Positions 1 to 11,457 of a DNA stretch of 64,000 nucleotides are shown in pieces. Numbering within the stretch: position 1 is the first letter of the stretch; every line of letters starts with the position of its first letter. The position numbers and the translations under genes were made by a program. This DNA is from Pyropia yezoensis (Eukaryota > Rhodophyta > Bangiophyceae > Bangiales > Bangiaceae), in the NCBI GenBank assembly GCA_009829735.1, contig CM020619.1, positions 8,856,375 through 8,920,374 on the forward strand. The letters run 5' to 3'. A model generated the notes under the pieces. The model had not been told where the DNA came from. It searched no databases and was given only the letters and a program-made list of their open reading frames with translations.

Positions 1-1765
1 CCGTCGCGGGCGCACCAGGCGCGACAGCAGTCTTCTTGGCATCCGCCACGTTGGCTTGTCCCTTCGGCCGCATACCCAGCCGCCACATGGGCAGCAGCAG
101 GAGCACCGCTGTCACAGAGCAGCCAAGCAGCGAGACAAAATAGGCGCCCCAGCCCGAGGATGTTACCAGCCGAGTAAGAGGGTAGCCAGCCACGGAGGCG
201 CCCAAATAGGCAATCCAGCCGAGAAAGCCAATCGTGGACGACACAGCACGGCGGTCCACAATCTCCGCCCCCGCCAGGCCAACCAGCATCTGCGGACCGT
301 AGATGAAAAAGCCAATGCAAAATATCACCAGCCAGTTGACATAGCGCCAGCCGACGGGCACAAACCACAGGGCCGCGACCGATGCCATGACACCTAGCAT
401 CCACGCAATGATAACGGGGATGCGGCGGCCGCGCATAACGCGGTCAGACGTCCAGCCCGACGCGAGGGACCCGAGGAGACCACCAATTTCCATGCCCGAC
501 ACACGGAACGCCGCTTCTTGGGCATTTGCCACGCCCTTGTAGTCAAGCAAATAGATGTGGGCCCATGAAGACACGCCCTGACGCACAAAGTAGACGAAGA
601 AGTAGGACACAGCTAGAAGCCACACATATGGATTGGACACCACATGCTTCAGGAGCAGCTCCTTGGTCGACATCGTTGGCCGTTCCTCCACTGCCGCCGC
701 AGCCGCCCCCCCAGCCTCACCGTTGCCCTTCACACTACCCGCTGCAATTGCTGCCTTTTCCTTCTCTGCTGGCGAAGCACCTTCTGGGTAATCCTCGCGG
801 AACACCTCAATGGGTGGCAGGCCGACAGTCTCGGGCCGATCCCGCAGACGGTTGAACAGGAAGACACCCATGGCAATAGCAATGCTCCCGGGCACAAACA
901 TCCCGTACTGCCACCCCCACCTGCGCACACAGTAGCCCGCGAGGAGTGGGATCAGGAAGCCACCCGTGTTGTGCGACGTGTTCCAAAAACCCCACCAGGT
1001 ACCCCGTTCCGTCTTGGAGTACCAGGTGGTGAGGAGCTTGGCGCAGGGCGGGGCGCCAAAGCCCTGGAACACCCCGTTGAGGGCCCACAGCCCACAAAAC
1101 GCGAGCATGTTGGTTTGCATGCCAAACGCAATGTTGATGACGCCAGTCATGGCAAGGCCTAGCGCCATAAAAACCCGGGTGGAGAACTTATCGGCGAGCA
1201 CCCCAGCGACCAGCTTGGAGAACCCATACGCCAGCGGGAAAACAGACGTGATGACGCCGAGCTGCTCGAGGGAAAAGCCCAGGGACTGCCGCAACCCGGG
1301 GGCGGCGTAGGTGAAAGAGTTTCGGGTGAAGTAGAAGCAGGCGTAGCCGAGAAAAATGGAGTAAAAGATGCGCCGCCGCCAGCCAGCGTACTTGCGGTCC
1401 GTCTCGGGGTTGTCTCCTTGGTGCACGTCTGCAGCTACCACAGCCGTCGCATCGTTGGCGGCGGCGGATCCTAATGGCACGTCGAGGCTGCCGCCGCCGC
1501 CGGGTGCAGGCGAGGCCGACGATGCCCCCGAGGCGGTCACGGCCACGCGCCGCCCGTCAGACTGCTGCCGCCGCCTCGAATCGCTACCGTCGCCGCCGCC
1601 GCCAAGGACGTGCGGGCCCCGGCCAATGGCCCAGCCGACGCGGCGCCCGATGGTGACCGGCCGCCGAAGCCGGCCCACAGGCCGCACGCCACCTGCAACG
1701 CCACATCCTACCCGCGCCGTCGGTGGGCGGGCAACGGGCACGGGCGGCCCGAATGCAAGGGTCAT
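1..1765 (-). CDS. Organophosphate:phosphate antiporter-like MFS permease (GlpT/UhpC/SLC37 type), 3' end outside window
   Basis: The reverse strand reads as one open frame of about 588 codons from an ATG at 1765 to the window edge, with no stop, so the C-terminus is missing. Residues 1-135 are hydrophilic, Arg/Gly/Ala-rich and could be an organelle-targeting extension. After that the permease core begins with a GYACFYFTRNSFTYAAPGLR segment, typical of the first membrane helix of this family. The family hallmark GTWWGFWNTSHNTGG follows at about residues 255-270, then several more hydrophobic spans, a hydrophilic central loop (about 300-345) and a FFIYGPQMLVGLAGAE helix. By family, such proteins exchange glycerol-3-phosphate, hexose-phosphate or phosphoglycerate for phosphate; the substrate cannot be read here. 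It is divergent from PRP8 with about 1 kb between. The frame stays open upstream of 1765, but I saw no earlier ATG. No introns are needed. Confidence 0.85.
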   Translation of the reverse strand, partial: MTLAFGPPVPVARPPTARVGCGVAGGVRPVGRLRRPVTIGRRVGWAIGRGPHVLGGGGDGSDSRRRQQSDGRRVAVTASGASSASPAPGGGGSLDVPLGSAAANDATAVVAADVHQGDNPETDRKYAGWRRRIFYSIFLGYACFYFTRNSFTYAAPGLRQSLGFSLEQLGVITSVFPLAYGFSKLVAGVLADKFSTRVFMALGLAMTGVINIAFGMQTNMLAFCGLWALNGVFQGFGAPPCAKLLTTWYSKTERGTWWGFWNTSHNTGGFLIPLLAGYCVRRWGWQYGMFVPGSIAIAMGVFLFNRLRDRPETVGLPPIEVFREDYPEGASPAEKEKAAIAAGSVKGNGEAGGAAAAAVEERPTMSTKELLLKHVVSNPYVWLLAVSYFFVYFVRQGVSSWAHIYLLDYKGVANAQEAAFRVSGMEIGGLLGSLASGWTSDRVMRGRRIPVIIAWMLGVMASVAALWFVPVGWRYVNWLVIFCIGFFIYGPQMLVGLAGAEIVDRRAVSSTIGFLGWIAYLGASVAGYPLTRLVTSSGWGAYFVSLLGCSVTAVLLLLPMWRLGMRPKGQANVADAKKTAVAPGAPAT

Positions 1766-2730
1766 AGTAGCAGCCCCAGTACCCGCTGACGCCAAGGGAA
1801 GGACAGGAAAGAGCGGGCCTAGCGGGGAAAGTGACTCCAGCGAGTCTGTTCGCGACTGCAGACCCAAATGACCGCGCACCCTACAGACCGTCTGCCAGCA
1901 AGACGGTGCCCCACCGCGTCCCTGCTGGTGGGCGGGTGGACGGGCGGGCGGGTGGGCAGGCGGGCGGGCGGGCGGGCGGGTGGGTGGGCGGGCGGGCGGG
2001 CGAGCGGGCGCACGAGCGGGCAAGAGTGTAACCAGCAAGCCGCTGCCCCGCGCGGCGGCCGCAGTCAGCTAGAAACCTCAAGCCCATAGGATCAGCTGGT
2101 CACGCGGGTGTGCCACAGGAATATCTAATTCGCCACGGTCACGCGCGGGTGGCGGGTCGGACGCCGCGCGCTGGTCGCGGGGCCGGCCCATCCACGTCGG
2201 CTGCCGTGCCTGCCAGGCCGCGCATTCGTCGCTCTGCCGGGACTCTGCTGCTGCCGGGCGCCGTCCGCCGCCGTTGCCCAATCGCCACCTGGGCGCGGGA
2301 ACCGCGATCGCCGGCGCGGCACCGTGTGCGAGAGCGCTCTCGCGGTCGCATTTCCACGCGCCCCACGGGGGCTACAGTCGCACTGGGTGGCGGACTCTTT
2401 GGATCGAAGGGGGTGACGAAAAAGCTCGCGCAAAACGGACTGAGTCTGGAAAGAGATTACGACCGCAAAGTCCGACCTGACAAACAGGCAGACTTGATTC
2501 GTACGTACTGTAAATATCTAATTTCTCGACTTAGCTCGCTTGAGCCGAGGCGGCACGACGGCATCCGAACGTCAGCTTCGTCGCGTCTGCGTCTACTCTG
2601 TCGTAGCCGCTGTCGCCGCCGGCGCGTGGATGTTTGGTCACCGCGCGAGCTGTCACGTCTGACGACCTCTCTATTGTTGAGCCACCTTTCCAGCCACCGA
2701 GGCCTTCTCCCCTTGTGACGTCGAGGGGCT
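1766..2730. promoter_or_regulatory. Divergent intergenic region between permease and PRP8
   Basis: This 965-bp stretch separates the two divergently read genes and must hold both promoters. It contains a strongly G-rich tract on the plus strand at about 1926-2013. No TATA box or initiator could be assigned with confidence. Confidence 0.4.
1926..2013 (+). repeat. GGGC/GGGT-rich simple repeat
   Basis: About 88 bp consist almost wholly of GGGCGGGC/GGGTGGGC units. The runs of three G at short spacing could form G-quadruplexes or GC-box-like sites. It lies upstream of both divergent genes. Confidence 0.7.
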
Positions 2731-5700
2731 GTGCCCCGCTGTCTGGGTCCGGCCTGCCGCTCTGCGGCCGGGCCTGGCCTTGCCTTTCCGATGGAGGGCA
2801 TCCAGGTGACGCACGTAGACGGTACCCCGAGCCCCGCTGTCGCGACAGAGGCCTCCACAAGCCAAGCGGCAATTGCAAAGAAAGCGGCCAAGTGGGCAGC
2901 CCTGTGCAAGCAGCGCTATGCAACGCGACGACGTTTTGGGTTTACCGAGGCCCGCAAGGAGCCCATGCCCCCCGAGCACCTACGCAAGGTGATGCGGGAT
3001 CATGGGGACATGGCCGGCAAGCGCTACTCGCGGGAGAAGCGGGTTTACCTCGGCGCGTTGAAGTTCCTCCCGCACGCGCTGCTCAAGCTGCTGGAAAATA
3101 TGCCCATGCCGTGGGAGGCCGTCCGCTATGTGCCCGTGCTCTATCACATCACGGGGGCCATCACGTTTGTGGCTGCAACGCCGAGAGTGGTCCCGCCCGT
3201 GTATCTGGCCCAGTGGGGCGCCACTTTTGTGCTCATGCGGCGGGAGAAGCGGGACCGGCGGCATTTTAAGCGGATGCGCTTCCCCCCTTTTGACGACGAG
3301 GAGCCGATGCTCGACTACGCGGACAACATCTTGGATGTGGAGCCGCTCGACGCCATCCAGATGGAACTCGACCCGGTCGAGGACGCGTCGGTTCTTGAGT
3401 GGCTCTACGACCCAGTGCCGCTGGTAGACGGCGGCGCCGACATCAGTGGGGGCAACACGGTCAACGGGCCGTCTTATCGGCGCTACCGACTCGACGTGCC
3501 GACATTGGCCACCCTCCACCGTCTGGCGGGGGGCTTGCTGGGCGACGTGGAGGAGCGCAACGCGACGCACTTGTTTGACAAGGAGGCCTTTTTCACCGCC
3601 AAGGCTCTGAACGTGGCACTCCCTGGGGGTCCAAAGTTTGAGCCCCTTCATCGGGACGACGTTGGTGCCGATGGTGCAGCGGTGGAGGATGATTGGAATG
3701 AGTTTAATGACATCCACAAGCTGATTGTACGGCGGCCCATTCGTACCGAGTATCGGGTAGCGTACCCGCAGCTCTACAACTCGCGACCACGGGGGGTGGC
3801 GACGGGCGTTTATCATCATCCCCAGATGCAGTACGTACCAGCCGATGACCCAGACCTTCCGTCGTTTTATTTTGACCCATTGCTGCATCCCATCCCCGTG
3901 GTGCCGACGTTGACGGGGGGCCGTGGCGGCGACGGCAGCCGTCCTGGAGCGGGGGCGCCGTCGTCCAGCCGTGGTCCCCGGCGGCGTCGTCGTCGGACTG
4001 GCAGGCCGTCTACACCCCGCCTGCGGATGGGGCCCGACGGGGTTGAGGTGGACCCCGCCAGCGACGAGGGGTCAGGGGCAGAGGCCGGTGTCACTGGCGG
4101 CGGCGGGGAAGCGGAGGATGAGTTTGGGGACGGATGGAGCCTGCCACTGCTACCTACTTTTCGGGGCGTCCTGGAGGATGAGCCAGTCACTGGCGGGCCT
4201 CACACGGCGGCGGGGCTCACGCTCCTTTGGGCGCCCGCTCCGTTTGATGTTCGCTCTGGGCGTTGTCGACGGACGGTGGACGTGCCGCTTCTCAAACCGT
4301 GGTACCGGCAGCGGCTCGTTGGAGGTCGGGAGTTGCCTGTCAAGGTGCGCGTGAGCTATCAAAAGATGCTCAAGCAGTTTGTTACTAATGAGCTGCATCG
4401 CCGCAAGCCGCGGTCCCGGCCACGCACGCGATTGTTGTCGGCGCTAGCAGCCACCAAGTTCTTTCAGTCCACTGAGTTGGACTGGGTGGAGGCTGGCCTT
4501 CAGGTTTGCCGACAGGGTCACAACATGTTGAACTTGCTCATTCATCGCAAGGGCTTGGATTATCTGCACCTGGACTACAACTTCAACCTGAAGCCCATCA
4601 AGACGCTGACCACCAAGGAGCGGAAGAAGAGCCGCTTTGGCAACGCCTTTCACCTGATGCGTGAGCTCCTCCGCCTGACCAAGCTGGTCGTGGACTGCCA
4701 CGTACAGTACAGGCTAGGCAACGTGGATGCCTTCCAGCTTGCCGACGGTTTGCAGTACGCGTTTGCCCACGTCGGCCAGCTGACGGGCCTCTACCGCTAC
4801 AAATACCGGGTGATGAGGCAGATTCGGCAGTGCAAGGACCTCAAACATATCCTATACCACCGCTTCAACGCGGGTGCCGTCGGCAAGGGCCCCGGCGTAG
4901 GGGTGTGGGCGCCATCCTGGCGGGTGTGGATCTTTTTCCTCCGCGGTATCGTGCCGCTGCTCGAGCGGTGGCTGGGCAACCTCCTCGCAAGACACTTCGA
5001 GGGCCGCGCCACCCGGGTGGCCAAGACGCTGACCAAGCAGCGTGTCGAGTCTCACTATGACCTCGAATTGCGGGCGGCCGTGATGCATGACATTCTTGAG
5101 ATGATGCCGTCGGGTATGCAGGCATCCAAGGCCAAAGTAGTGCTTCAACATCTGACTGAGGCGTGGCGGTCCTGGAAGGCCAACGTGCCGTGGTCTGTGC
5201 CGGGCATGCCAGCTCCGATCGAGGCCATGATCCTCCGCTACGTGAAGGCCAAGGCAGACTGGTGGACGGGTGTGGCGCACCTTAACCGGGAGCGCATCCG
5301 TCGGGGCGCAACGGTGGACAAGACGGTAGTCAAGAAGAATCTGGGTCGGCTGACGCGACTATACCTGAAGGCCGAACAGGAACGGCAGGCAGCCTATCTC
5401 AAGGACGGGCCCTATGTCACGTCCGAGGAGGCGGTGGCAATGTACACGACGCTGGTACACTGGCTGGAGGCTCGCAAGATGGCGCCTATCCCCTTTCCGC
5501 CACTCTCCTACAAGCACGACACCAAGCTGCTGGTGCTGGCATTGGAACGTCTCAAGGAGCAGTACGGGGCGGCGTCACGGCTCAATCAGCTCCAGCGGGA
5601 GGAGTTAGGCCTCGTTGAGGCGGCGTATGACAATCCGCACGAGGCATTGGCGCGGATTAAGCGCTCCTTGCTCACCGCCCGTGCGTTCAAGGAGGTGGGC

Positions 5701-8700
5701 CTTGAGTTTCTGGACAACTACTCCCATCTCATCCCCGTGACCAACATCGAGCCGCTGGAGAAAATTGCAGATGCCTACCTCGACCAGTACCTTTGGTACG
5801 AAGCAGACAAGCGGCGGTTGTTCCCCAACTGGGTCAAACCATCAGATGCTGAACCGCCGCCGCTGCTGGTGTACAAGTGGGCGACGGCGGTGAACAACGT
5901 GAGCGACGTGTGGCGGACCGAGGATGGCGGTGCTACTGTCCACCTGCAGGCGCCCCTGTCGCGGATGTCGGAGAAGGTAGACCTGGTGCTCCTCAACCGG
6001 TTGCTGCGTCTGATCATGGACCACAACTTGGCCGACTACATGACGGCCAAGAACAACGTGGTAATCTCTTACAAGGATATGCAGCACACCAACGCGTACG
6101 GCCTAGTGCGGGGTCTGCAGTTTGCTTCGTTCACCCACCAGTTTTATGGCCTGCTCCTGGACATTCTGCTGCTGGGGCTTCGACGCTCATCTGAGCTTGC
6201 GGGTCCTCCGTCGGCGCCCAACTCGTTTGGTACTTTCGCGGATGCGGTGGTGGAGCGGTCCCATCCCGTTCGCCTGTTTTGCCGTTACGTGGACAAGGTG
6301 TATATGGTACTGCGGCTGGATGCGAGCCAGTGTCGTGAGCTGGTGCAGCGCTATCTGTCGGAGCATCCTGACCCCAATAACGAGAATGTGGTGGGCTACC
6401 CCAACAAGCGTTGTTGGCCGCGGGACGCGCGGATGCGACTGCTGAAGGCAGACGTCAACCTCGGGCGAGCGGTGCACTGGGATATTGCCAATCGGCTCCC
6501 GCGTGCGCTGGCCACCATGCCGTGGGAGTCTTCGATGGTCAGTGTTTACTCGCGCGACAACCCCAACCTGCTCTTTGATATGGCTGGCTTTGAGGTGCGC
6601 CTGCTGCCGCGGTCGCGGTCGGGTGGTCGCGACGAGGATGGTGACGGCGTTTGGGCGTTGCAGGACGCGCGCACGACAGAGCGCACCGCCACCGCGTTCC
6701 TGCGAGTATCAGATGATGCGCTCCAGGCGTATGAGAATCGGGTACGTCAGATCCTCATGTCATCAGGCTCGACGACATTCTCCAAGGTGGCGAACCGGCA
6801 TAACTCGGCACTGATTGGTCTGCTCACCTACTACCGTGAGGCGGCTATTGCCACACAGGAGCTGCTGGACCTGCTCGTCCGCTCGGAGAACCGCATCCAG
6901 ACGCGTATCAAGATCGGCCTCAACTCCAAGATGCCCTCCCGGTGGCCGGCGCAGACATTCTACACGCCCAAAGAGCTGGGCGGCCTGGGAATGGTGTCCA
7001 TGGGTCACGTTCTCATTCCGCAAGCGGACTTGCGCTACTCCAAGCAGACGGATGCCGGCGGTGCCACCCACTTTCGAGCAGGCCTGTCGCATGAAGAAGG
7101 CCAGCTCATCCCCAACCTGTACCGCTATATCCAGCCATGGGAGGCGGAGTTTGCCGACTCCCAGCGTGTTTGGGCCGAGTACGCGCTTAAGCGGAGCGAG
7201 GCCGTGGCAGCCAACCGGCGGTTGACGCTGGAGGACCTGGAGGACTCATGGGACCGCGGGCTCCCGCGTATCCACACACTCTTTCAAAAGGACCGCCACA
7301 CTCTGGCGTTTGACAAGGGCTGGCGCGCCCGCCTGGAGTTCAAGAAGTACGCGCATGCCCGCAACGACCCGTTTTGGTGGACCCATCAGCGGCATGACGG
7401 GAAGCTCTGGAACCTGAACAACTACCGGACGGATATGATTCAGGCTCTTGGTGGGGTAGAGGGCATTCTGGAGCACACCCTTTTCGCCGGGACGTATTAT
7501 CCGACATGGGAAGGCATTTTCTGGGAGAAGGCCTGCTTTGCCGCCGACACTGTGCTGCTTGACGCAGCGGGCGAGCAGGTCCGCGTCACGGACGTTAAGG
7601 AGGGCGATGCGCTGCTTGGAGACGACGGCACCCCGCGGGTTGTCCATGCTGTGGTGGGTGGTTTGGATCGACTCTACGAGATCCGCTTCGGGGCGACAGA
7701 GGAGCCGCTGGTGGTCACCGGCAACCACATCCTATGTTTGGAGCAGACGACGCGGGCGCTGCTCTGTTGGGACGACGAAGGCTCTTTGTGGGCGGTGTAC
7801 TGGTTTGATGGCGACGCGCTCCAGACCAGACGCTTCCACTACGCGGTCCAGGCATCGGCGTGGGAGCCTGCTGAGATTGCTGCGCACTCGTCTGTGGATG
7901 GCCCTGTTGCACACGACTGCTCCACTCTGGATTTGACGGGCTCTCCCGTCCGCGTCCTGGTCGAGTCAGCGGTGGAGGTGCATGGTCGTTCTGTTTCCAA
8001 ACGTTGCGTTGATATGAAGGCGGCCAGGGCCGCCGCGACTGCGTTCATGGACAGCATCGGCCCGGCTCCTGCCGCCACCGGGGGTGATGCTACTGTGGAG
8101 CTCACTGTGGAGCAGTACCTCTCACTGCCGCCGCGGGTTAGCGACTCGTTGCTGTTGTACCAGGCGCCTGCTCTCGAGTGTCTTTCTTCGGACCAGGCTC
8201 AAATACCACCGCCAGTGCATCCCTATGAGCTGGGGTATCGGCTTGGTAGCTCTGTTGGCGATGGCGACAGCCTTTCAACTGGTCGCGATGTGGATCACGA
8301 AGCGTCGTGCGTGTCTTGCGACTCTTATCCGGACACCACGGGCATCTCAAGTGCGTACAAGCTTGCACCCGAGTCCGACCGCCTCCAGCTGTTGGCCGGC
8401 TTCGCCGACAGCTGTGGCAGGTGGCTGGAGTGTGCGCTGCGCCTGGACGTGGCGACGCCAGGCGACTGCCATACCCATCTGCTCGAGGACGTTTCGTTTG
8501 TGGCCCGCAGTGTTGGGATTCACTGTACCATTGGTCGTTCGCATGTTGCGAGTGGAGCGGAAGCACCCACAGCGCGAAGCCCGCCGCAGTGGTTGCAGCT
8601 TTCAGGTAACTTGCAGCGGCTACCGACGCGAATACTGGCGGGCATGTCTGCAACTTCCCTGTCAGCCCGTTCTGCGTCGCCGCGGTCGCATAGGATTCGG

Positions 8701-11457
8701 TCTGTGCGGCGGCGGGAGGTGGCACAGATGTACGTTGGCTTTTTGGTGGATGGTAACAAGCGCTTCCTGCGTCACGACTTCCTGGTCGTCCACAACAGCG
8801 GCTTTGAGGAGTCAATGAAGAACAAGAAGCTGACCAACGCGCAGCGGTCGGGGCTCAACCAGATCCCCAACCGGCGGTTCACCCTCTGGTGGAGCCCAAC
8901 CATCAACCGTGGCAATGTGTACGTGGGCTTTCAAGTGCAGCTGGACCTGACGGGCATTTTCATGCACGGCAAGATCCCATCCCTCAAGGTGTCGCTTGTC
9001 CAGGTCTTCCGCGCCCATCTCTGGCAAAAGATCCACGAGTCGTGGGTGATTGACTTGTGCCAGGTGTTTGACCAGCACTTGGACGCGCTCGAGATTGAGA
9101 CATGTCAGAAGGAGGCCATCCATCCGCGCAAGAGCTACAAGATGAACTCGTCTTGCGCTGACATCTTGCTGTTTGCGAGCTACAAGTGGCCCGTGAGCCG
9201 ACCCAGCCTTCTCTCCGCTCCCTCCTCGGCGGACTCCACGGGTGGCGACGGCGGCCCGGCAGCTACAACGACGACCAAGTACTGGGTGGACGTGCAGCTG
9301 AGATGGGGGGACTTTGACTCTCACGACGCCGAGCGGTACGCCCGCGCCAAGTTCCTTGACTACACCACGGACGCGATGAGCGTGTATCCGTCGCCCACGG
9401 GTGTGCTGTGTGCCATTGACTTGGCCTACAACCGGTACGCCGCCTTTGGGGCGTGGATCCCAGGTATGAAGCCGTTGATGCAACAGGCCATGGCCAAGAT
9501 TATGAAGGCCAACCCGGCCATGTACGTGCTGCGGGAGCGGATCCGCAAGGGCCTCCAGCTCTTCTCCTCAGAGCCGACCGAACCGTACCTCAACTCTCAG
9601 AACTACGGGGAGCTGTTTGGTGCTCAAACCATCTGGTTTGTGGACGACACCAACGTCTACCGGGTGACTATCCACAAGACGTTTGAAGGCAATCTGGTGA
9701 CCAAGCCCATCAACGGCGCCATCTTTGTTCTCAACCCCCGGACGGGACAACTCTTCCTCAAGATTGTACATACGAGCGCCTGGTCAGGCCAGAAGCGCCT
9801 CTCCCAGCTCGCCAAGTGGAAGACGGCGGAGGAGGTTGCGGCGCTGACGCGGTCGCTGCCCATTGAGGAGCAGCCCAAGCAGCTCATTGTGACTCGGCGG
9901 GGGATGCTTGACCCTCTCGAGACTCAGTTCCTCGACTTTCCGAACATCGTCATCCGCGCCAGCGACCTTCAGCTGCCGTTCCAAGCGCTGCTCAAGCTCG
10001 AGAAGTTTGGGGACCTCATTCTCCGCGCTACTGAGCCGCAGATGCTGCTCTTCAATGTCTACGACGACTGGCTGTCCACGGTTTCATCCTACACTGCGTT
10101 CTCACGGACTGTCCTCATCCTGCGGGCGCTGCACGTGGCGGCGGACCGCGCGCATGCCATCCTGCGGCCGGACCCTTCGGTGACGACCGCCCCTCACCAC
10201 GTGTGGCCGACCCTTACCGACGACCAGTGGGTCGGCGTTGAAGTGGCCCTCAAAGACCTGATCCTTGCTGATTATGGCAAGAAGAACAACGTCAATGTGG
10301 CCTCGCTGACGCAGTCGGAGATTCGAGACATCATCCTGGGTGCAGAGATCGCGGCACCATCAGTGCAGCGGCAGCAGATGGCTGCTGTGGAGAAGGCGGC
10401 GGCGGACCAGGCGGCAACGCAGGCACAAATGACGGCGCGCACAACCTCGTCGGTGGACAAACATGGGCAGCTGCTGGTGGTGACGACCACCACGAACTAT
10501 GAGCAAGCCTCGTTTGCCTCTCGGACAGACTGGCGCGCTCGCGCACTTGCTGCCTCTCAGCTGCACCTCCGCACCCAGCACGTGTACGTGCCAGCAGCTG
10601 GGGTTCTGCCAGGTGCGGCGACTTACGTGCTGCCCAAGAACCTGCTGCGCAAGCTCATTACCATTGCTGACCTGCGCACGCAGGTGGCAGCGCTGCTCTA
10701 CGGACGGTCGCCACCCGACAACGCGGCGGTGTTTGAGATCCGGGCGCTGGTGATCCCCCCGCAGACGGGCACGCACACGCGAGTAAACTTGCCAGCGCGG
10801 CTGCCCAGCCACGAGCTGCTGCGCCAGTCGGCGGCTGACGACACCATTATTCATGACACCGAGCTGGACGGCGCGCTAGACGGGAGCCTCGGCGGCGGGG
10901 GAGCGCTATGGCCGCTCGGCTGGATTCACACCTCGCCCACGGATGTCGGCGGCATGACTGGCGCGGACGTTGTCACCACCGCTCGCGGTTTGGCCGACGG
11001 AGGCGGCTGGGCACCCGACCGCACATCCGCTGTGACGGTGGCCTTTACGCCCGGCTCAGTGTCCCTGTCGGCCCACCAGCTCACAGCCGCTGGCTACGAG
11101 TGGGGCCGCGCCCACCGCGCAGACGCGGACGGAGGCCTTAGCGGAGGCGGTGACGACGCGGGCGGCATTGCCGGTCTCTACGACCGGGTGCAGCTGCTGC
11201 TGAGCGACAAGTTCCTGGGCGTCTTTCTCGTGCCTGACGATGGGGGCGGCGGCGGCGGCGGCGCCGGGGTGTGGAACTACAACTTTATGGGCGTGCGCTT
11301 CAACCCGGCCGCTGACTATGCGGTGCGGCTGGGGGTGCCGCTCGAGTTTTACGACGAGGCCCACCGACCAACGCACTTCCTCAACTTTGCCGCCGTGGAG
11401 GGCGACGACGGGGGCGTATTGGCTGTGGAGGCTGACCGGGAGGACGTGTTTGCGTGA
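2731..11457 (+). CDS. PRP8: Pre-mRNA-splicing factor PRP8 (U5 snRNP core) with in-frame intein
   Basis: PRP8 scaffolds the spliceosome active site. The 2908-codon uninterrupted frame matches PRP8 end to end: the PRO8NT region with [17 protein letters not shown] and [20 protein letters not shown] (about residues 50-215), the central PROCN/RT-like region (about 520-1600), then after the intein [20 protein letters not shown], the U6-contacting and RNase H-like region, and the C-terminal MPN/JAB1 domain (about 2615-2890) ending near [15 protein letters not shown]. Removing the 421-residue intein leaves 2487 residues, slightly more than human PRP8 (2335). The excess comes from low-complexity inserts at about 395-480 and Gly/Ala-rich loops in the MPN domain. 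Translation may start at 2731 or at the second Met, 2791; conservation begins after both. The lack of introns in such a long spliceosomal gene points to an intron-poor genome. Confidence 0.97.
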   Translation: MPRCLGPACRSAAGPGLAFPMEGIQVTHVDGTPSPAVATEASTSQAAIAKKAAKWAALCKQRYATRRRFGFTEARKEPMPPEHLRKVMRDHGDMAGKRYSREKRVYLGALKFLPHALLKLLENMPMPWEAVRYVPVLYHITGAITFVAATPRVVPPVYLAQWGATFVLMRREKRDRRHFKRMRFPPFDDEEPMLDYADNILDVEPLDAIQMELDPVEDASVLEWLYDPVPLVDGGADISGGNTVNGPSYRRYRLDVPTLATLHRLAGGLLGDVEERNATHLFDKEAFFTAKALNVALPGGPKFEPLHRDDVGADGAAVEDDWNEFNDIHKLIVRRPIRTEYRVAYPQLYNSRPRGVATGVYHHPQMQYVPADDPDLPSFYFDPLLHPIPVVPTLTGGRGGDGSRPGAGAPSSSRGPRRRRRRTGRPSTPRLRMGPDGVEVDPASDEGSGAEAGVTGGGGEAEDEFGDGWSLPLLPTFRGVLEDEPVTGGPHTAAGLTLLWAPAPFDVRSGRCRRTVDVPLLKPWYRQRLVGGRELPVKVRVSYQKMLKQFVTNELHRRKPRSRPRTRLLSALAATKFFQSTELDWVEAGLQVCRQGHNMLNLLIHRKGLDYLHLDYNFNLKPIKTLTTKERKKSRFGNAFHLMRELLRLTKLVVDCHVQYRLGNVDAFQLADGLQYAFAHVGQLTGLYRYKYRVMRQIRQCKDLKHILYHRFNAGAVGKGPGVGVWAPSWRVWIFFLRGIVPLLERWLGNLLARHFEGRATRVAKTLTKQRVESHYDLELRAAVMHDILEMMPSGMQASKAKVVLQHLTEAWRSWKANVPWSVPGMPAPIEAMILRYVKAKADWWTGVAHLNRERIRRGATVDKTVVKKNLGRLTRLYLKAEQERQAAYLKDGPYVTSEEAVAMYTTLVHWLEARKMAPIPFPPLSYKHDTKLLVLALERLKEQYGAASRLNQLQREELGLVEAAYDNPHEALARIKRSLLTARAFKEVGLEFLDNYSHLIPVTNIEPLEKIADAYLDQYLWYEADKRRLFPNWVKPSDAEPPPLLVYKWATAVNNVSDVWRTEDGGATVHLQAPLSRMSEKVDLVLLNRLLRLIMDHNLADYMTAKNNVVISYKDMQHTNAYGLVRGLQFASFTHQFYGLLLDILLLGLRRSSELAGPPSAPNSFGTFADAVVERSHPVRLFCRYVDKVYMVLRLDASQCRELVQRYLSEHPDPNNENVVGYPNKRCWPRDARMRLLKADVNLGRAVHWDIANRLPRALATMPWESSMVSVYSRDNPNLLFDMAGFEVRLLPRSRSGGRDEDGDGVWALQDARTTERTATAFLRVSDDALQAYENRVRQILMSSGSTTFSKVANRHNSALIGLLTYYREAAIATQELLDLLVRSENRIQTRIKIGLNSKMPSRWPAQTFYTPKELGGLGMVSMGHVLIPQADLRYSKQTDAGGATHFRAGLSHEEGQLIPNLYRYIQPWEAEFADSQRVWAEYALKRSEAVAANRRLTLEDLEDSWDRGLPRIHTLFQKDRHTLAFDKGWRARLEFKKYAHARNDPFWWTHQRHDGKLWNLNNYRTDMIQALGGVEGILEHTLFAGTYYPTWEGIFWEKACFAADTVLLDAAGEQVRVTDVKEGDALLGDDGTPRVVHAVVGGLDRLYEIRFGATEEPLVVTGNHILCLEQTTRALLCWDDEGSLWAVYWFDGDALQTRRFHYAVQASAWEPAEIAAHSSVDGPVAHDCSTLDLTGSPVRVLVESAVEVHGRSVSKRCVDMKAARAAATAFMDSIGPAPAATGGDATVELTVEQYLSLPPRVSDSLLLYQAPALECLSSDQAQIPPPVHPYELGYRLGSSVGDGDSLSTGRDVDHEASCVSCDSYPDTTGISSAYKLAPESDRLQLLAGFADSCGRWLECALRLDVATPGDCHTHLLEDVSFVARSVGIHCTIGRSHVASGAEAPTARSPPQWLQLSGNLQRLPTRILAGMSATSLSARSASPRSHRIRSVRRREVAQMYVGFLVDGNKRFLRHDFLVVHNSGFEESMKNKKLTNAQRSGLNQIPNRRFTLWWSPTINRGNVYVGFQVQLDLTGIFMHGKIPSLKVSLVQVFRAHLWQKIHESWVIDLCQVFDQHLDALEIETCQKEAIHPRKSYKMNSSCADILLFASYKWPVSRPSLLSAPSSADSTGGDGGPAATTTTKYWVDVQLRWGDFDSHDAERYARAKFLDYTTDAMSVYPSPTGVLCAIDLAYNRYAAFGAWIPGMKPLMQQAMAKIMKANPAMYVLRERIRKGLQLFSSEPTEPYLNSQNYGELFGAQTIWFVDDTNVYRVTIHKTFEGNLVTKPINGAIFVLNPRTGQLFLKIVHTSAWSGQKRLSQLAKWKTAEEVAALTRSLPIEEQPKQLIVTRRGMLDPLETQFLDFPNIVIRASDLQLPFQALLKLEKFGDLILRATEPQMLLFNVYDDWLSTVSSYTAFSRTVLILRALHVAADRAHAILRPDPSVTTAPHHVWPTLTDDQWVGVEVALKDLILADYGKKNNVNVASLTQSEIRDIILGAEIAAPSVQRQQMAAVEKAAADQAATQAQMTARTTSSVDKHGQLLVVTTTTNYEQASFASRTDWRARALAASQLHLRTQHVYVPAAGVLPGAATYVLPKNLLRKLITIADLRTQVAALLYGRSPPDNAAVFEIRALVIPPQTGTHTRVNLPARLPSHELLRQSAADDTIIHDTELDGALDGSLGGGGALWPLGWIHTSPTDVGGMTGADVVTTARGLADGGGWAPDRTSAVTVAFTPGSVSLSAHQLTAAGYEWGRAHRADADGGLSGGGDDAGGIAGLYDRVQLLLSDKFLGVFLVPDDGGGGGGGAGVWNYNFMGVRFNPAADYAVRLGVPLEFYDEAHRPTHFLNFAAVEGDDGGVLAVEADREDVFA
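7534..8796 (+). other. PRP8 intein (421 aa) with degenerate LAGLIDADG endonuclease region
   Basis: The intein lies between WEKA and SGFEESM of PRP8, the insertion point of the fungal PRP8-a inteins. Splicing residues are all present: Cys1 (CFAADTVLL), a block B Thr62-x-x-His65 (TGNH), block [12 protein letters not shown], terminal His420-Asn421, and Ser as the first C-extein residue, so splicing is expected. The middle holds a homing-endonuclease remnant. One clear dodecapeptide, [10 protein letters not shown], lies at intein residues 286-295 and keeps its Asp; a weaker first motif, [11 protein letters not shown], lies at about 234-244. The spacing is short and the first motif irregular, so the nuclease is probably reduced or inactive. 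At 421 residues it falls between fungal mini-inteins (about 170) and full-length forms (over 500). Base composition resembles PRP8, implying long residence. Confidence 0.93.
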
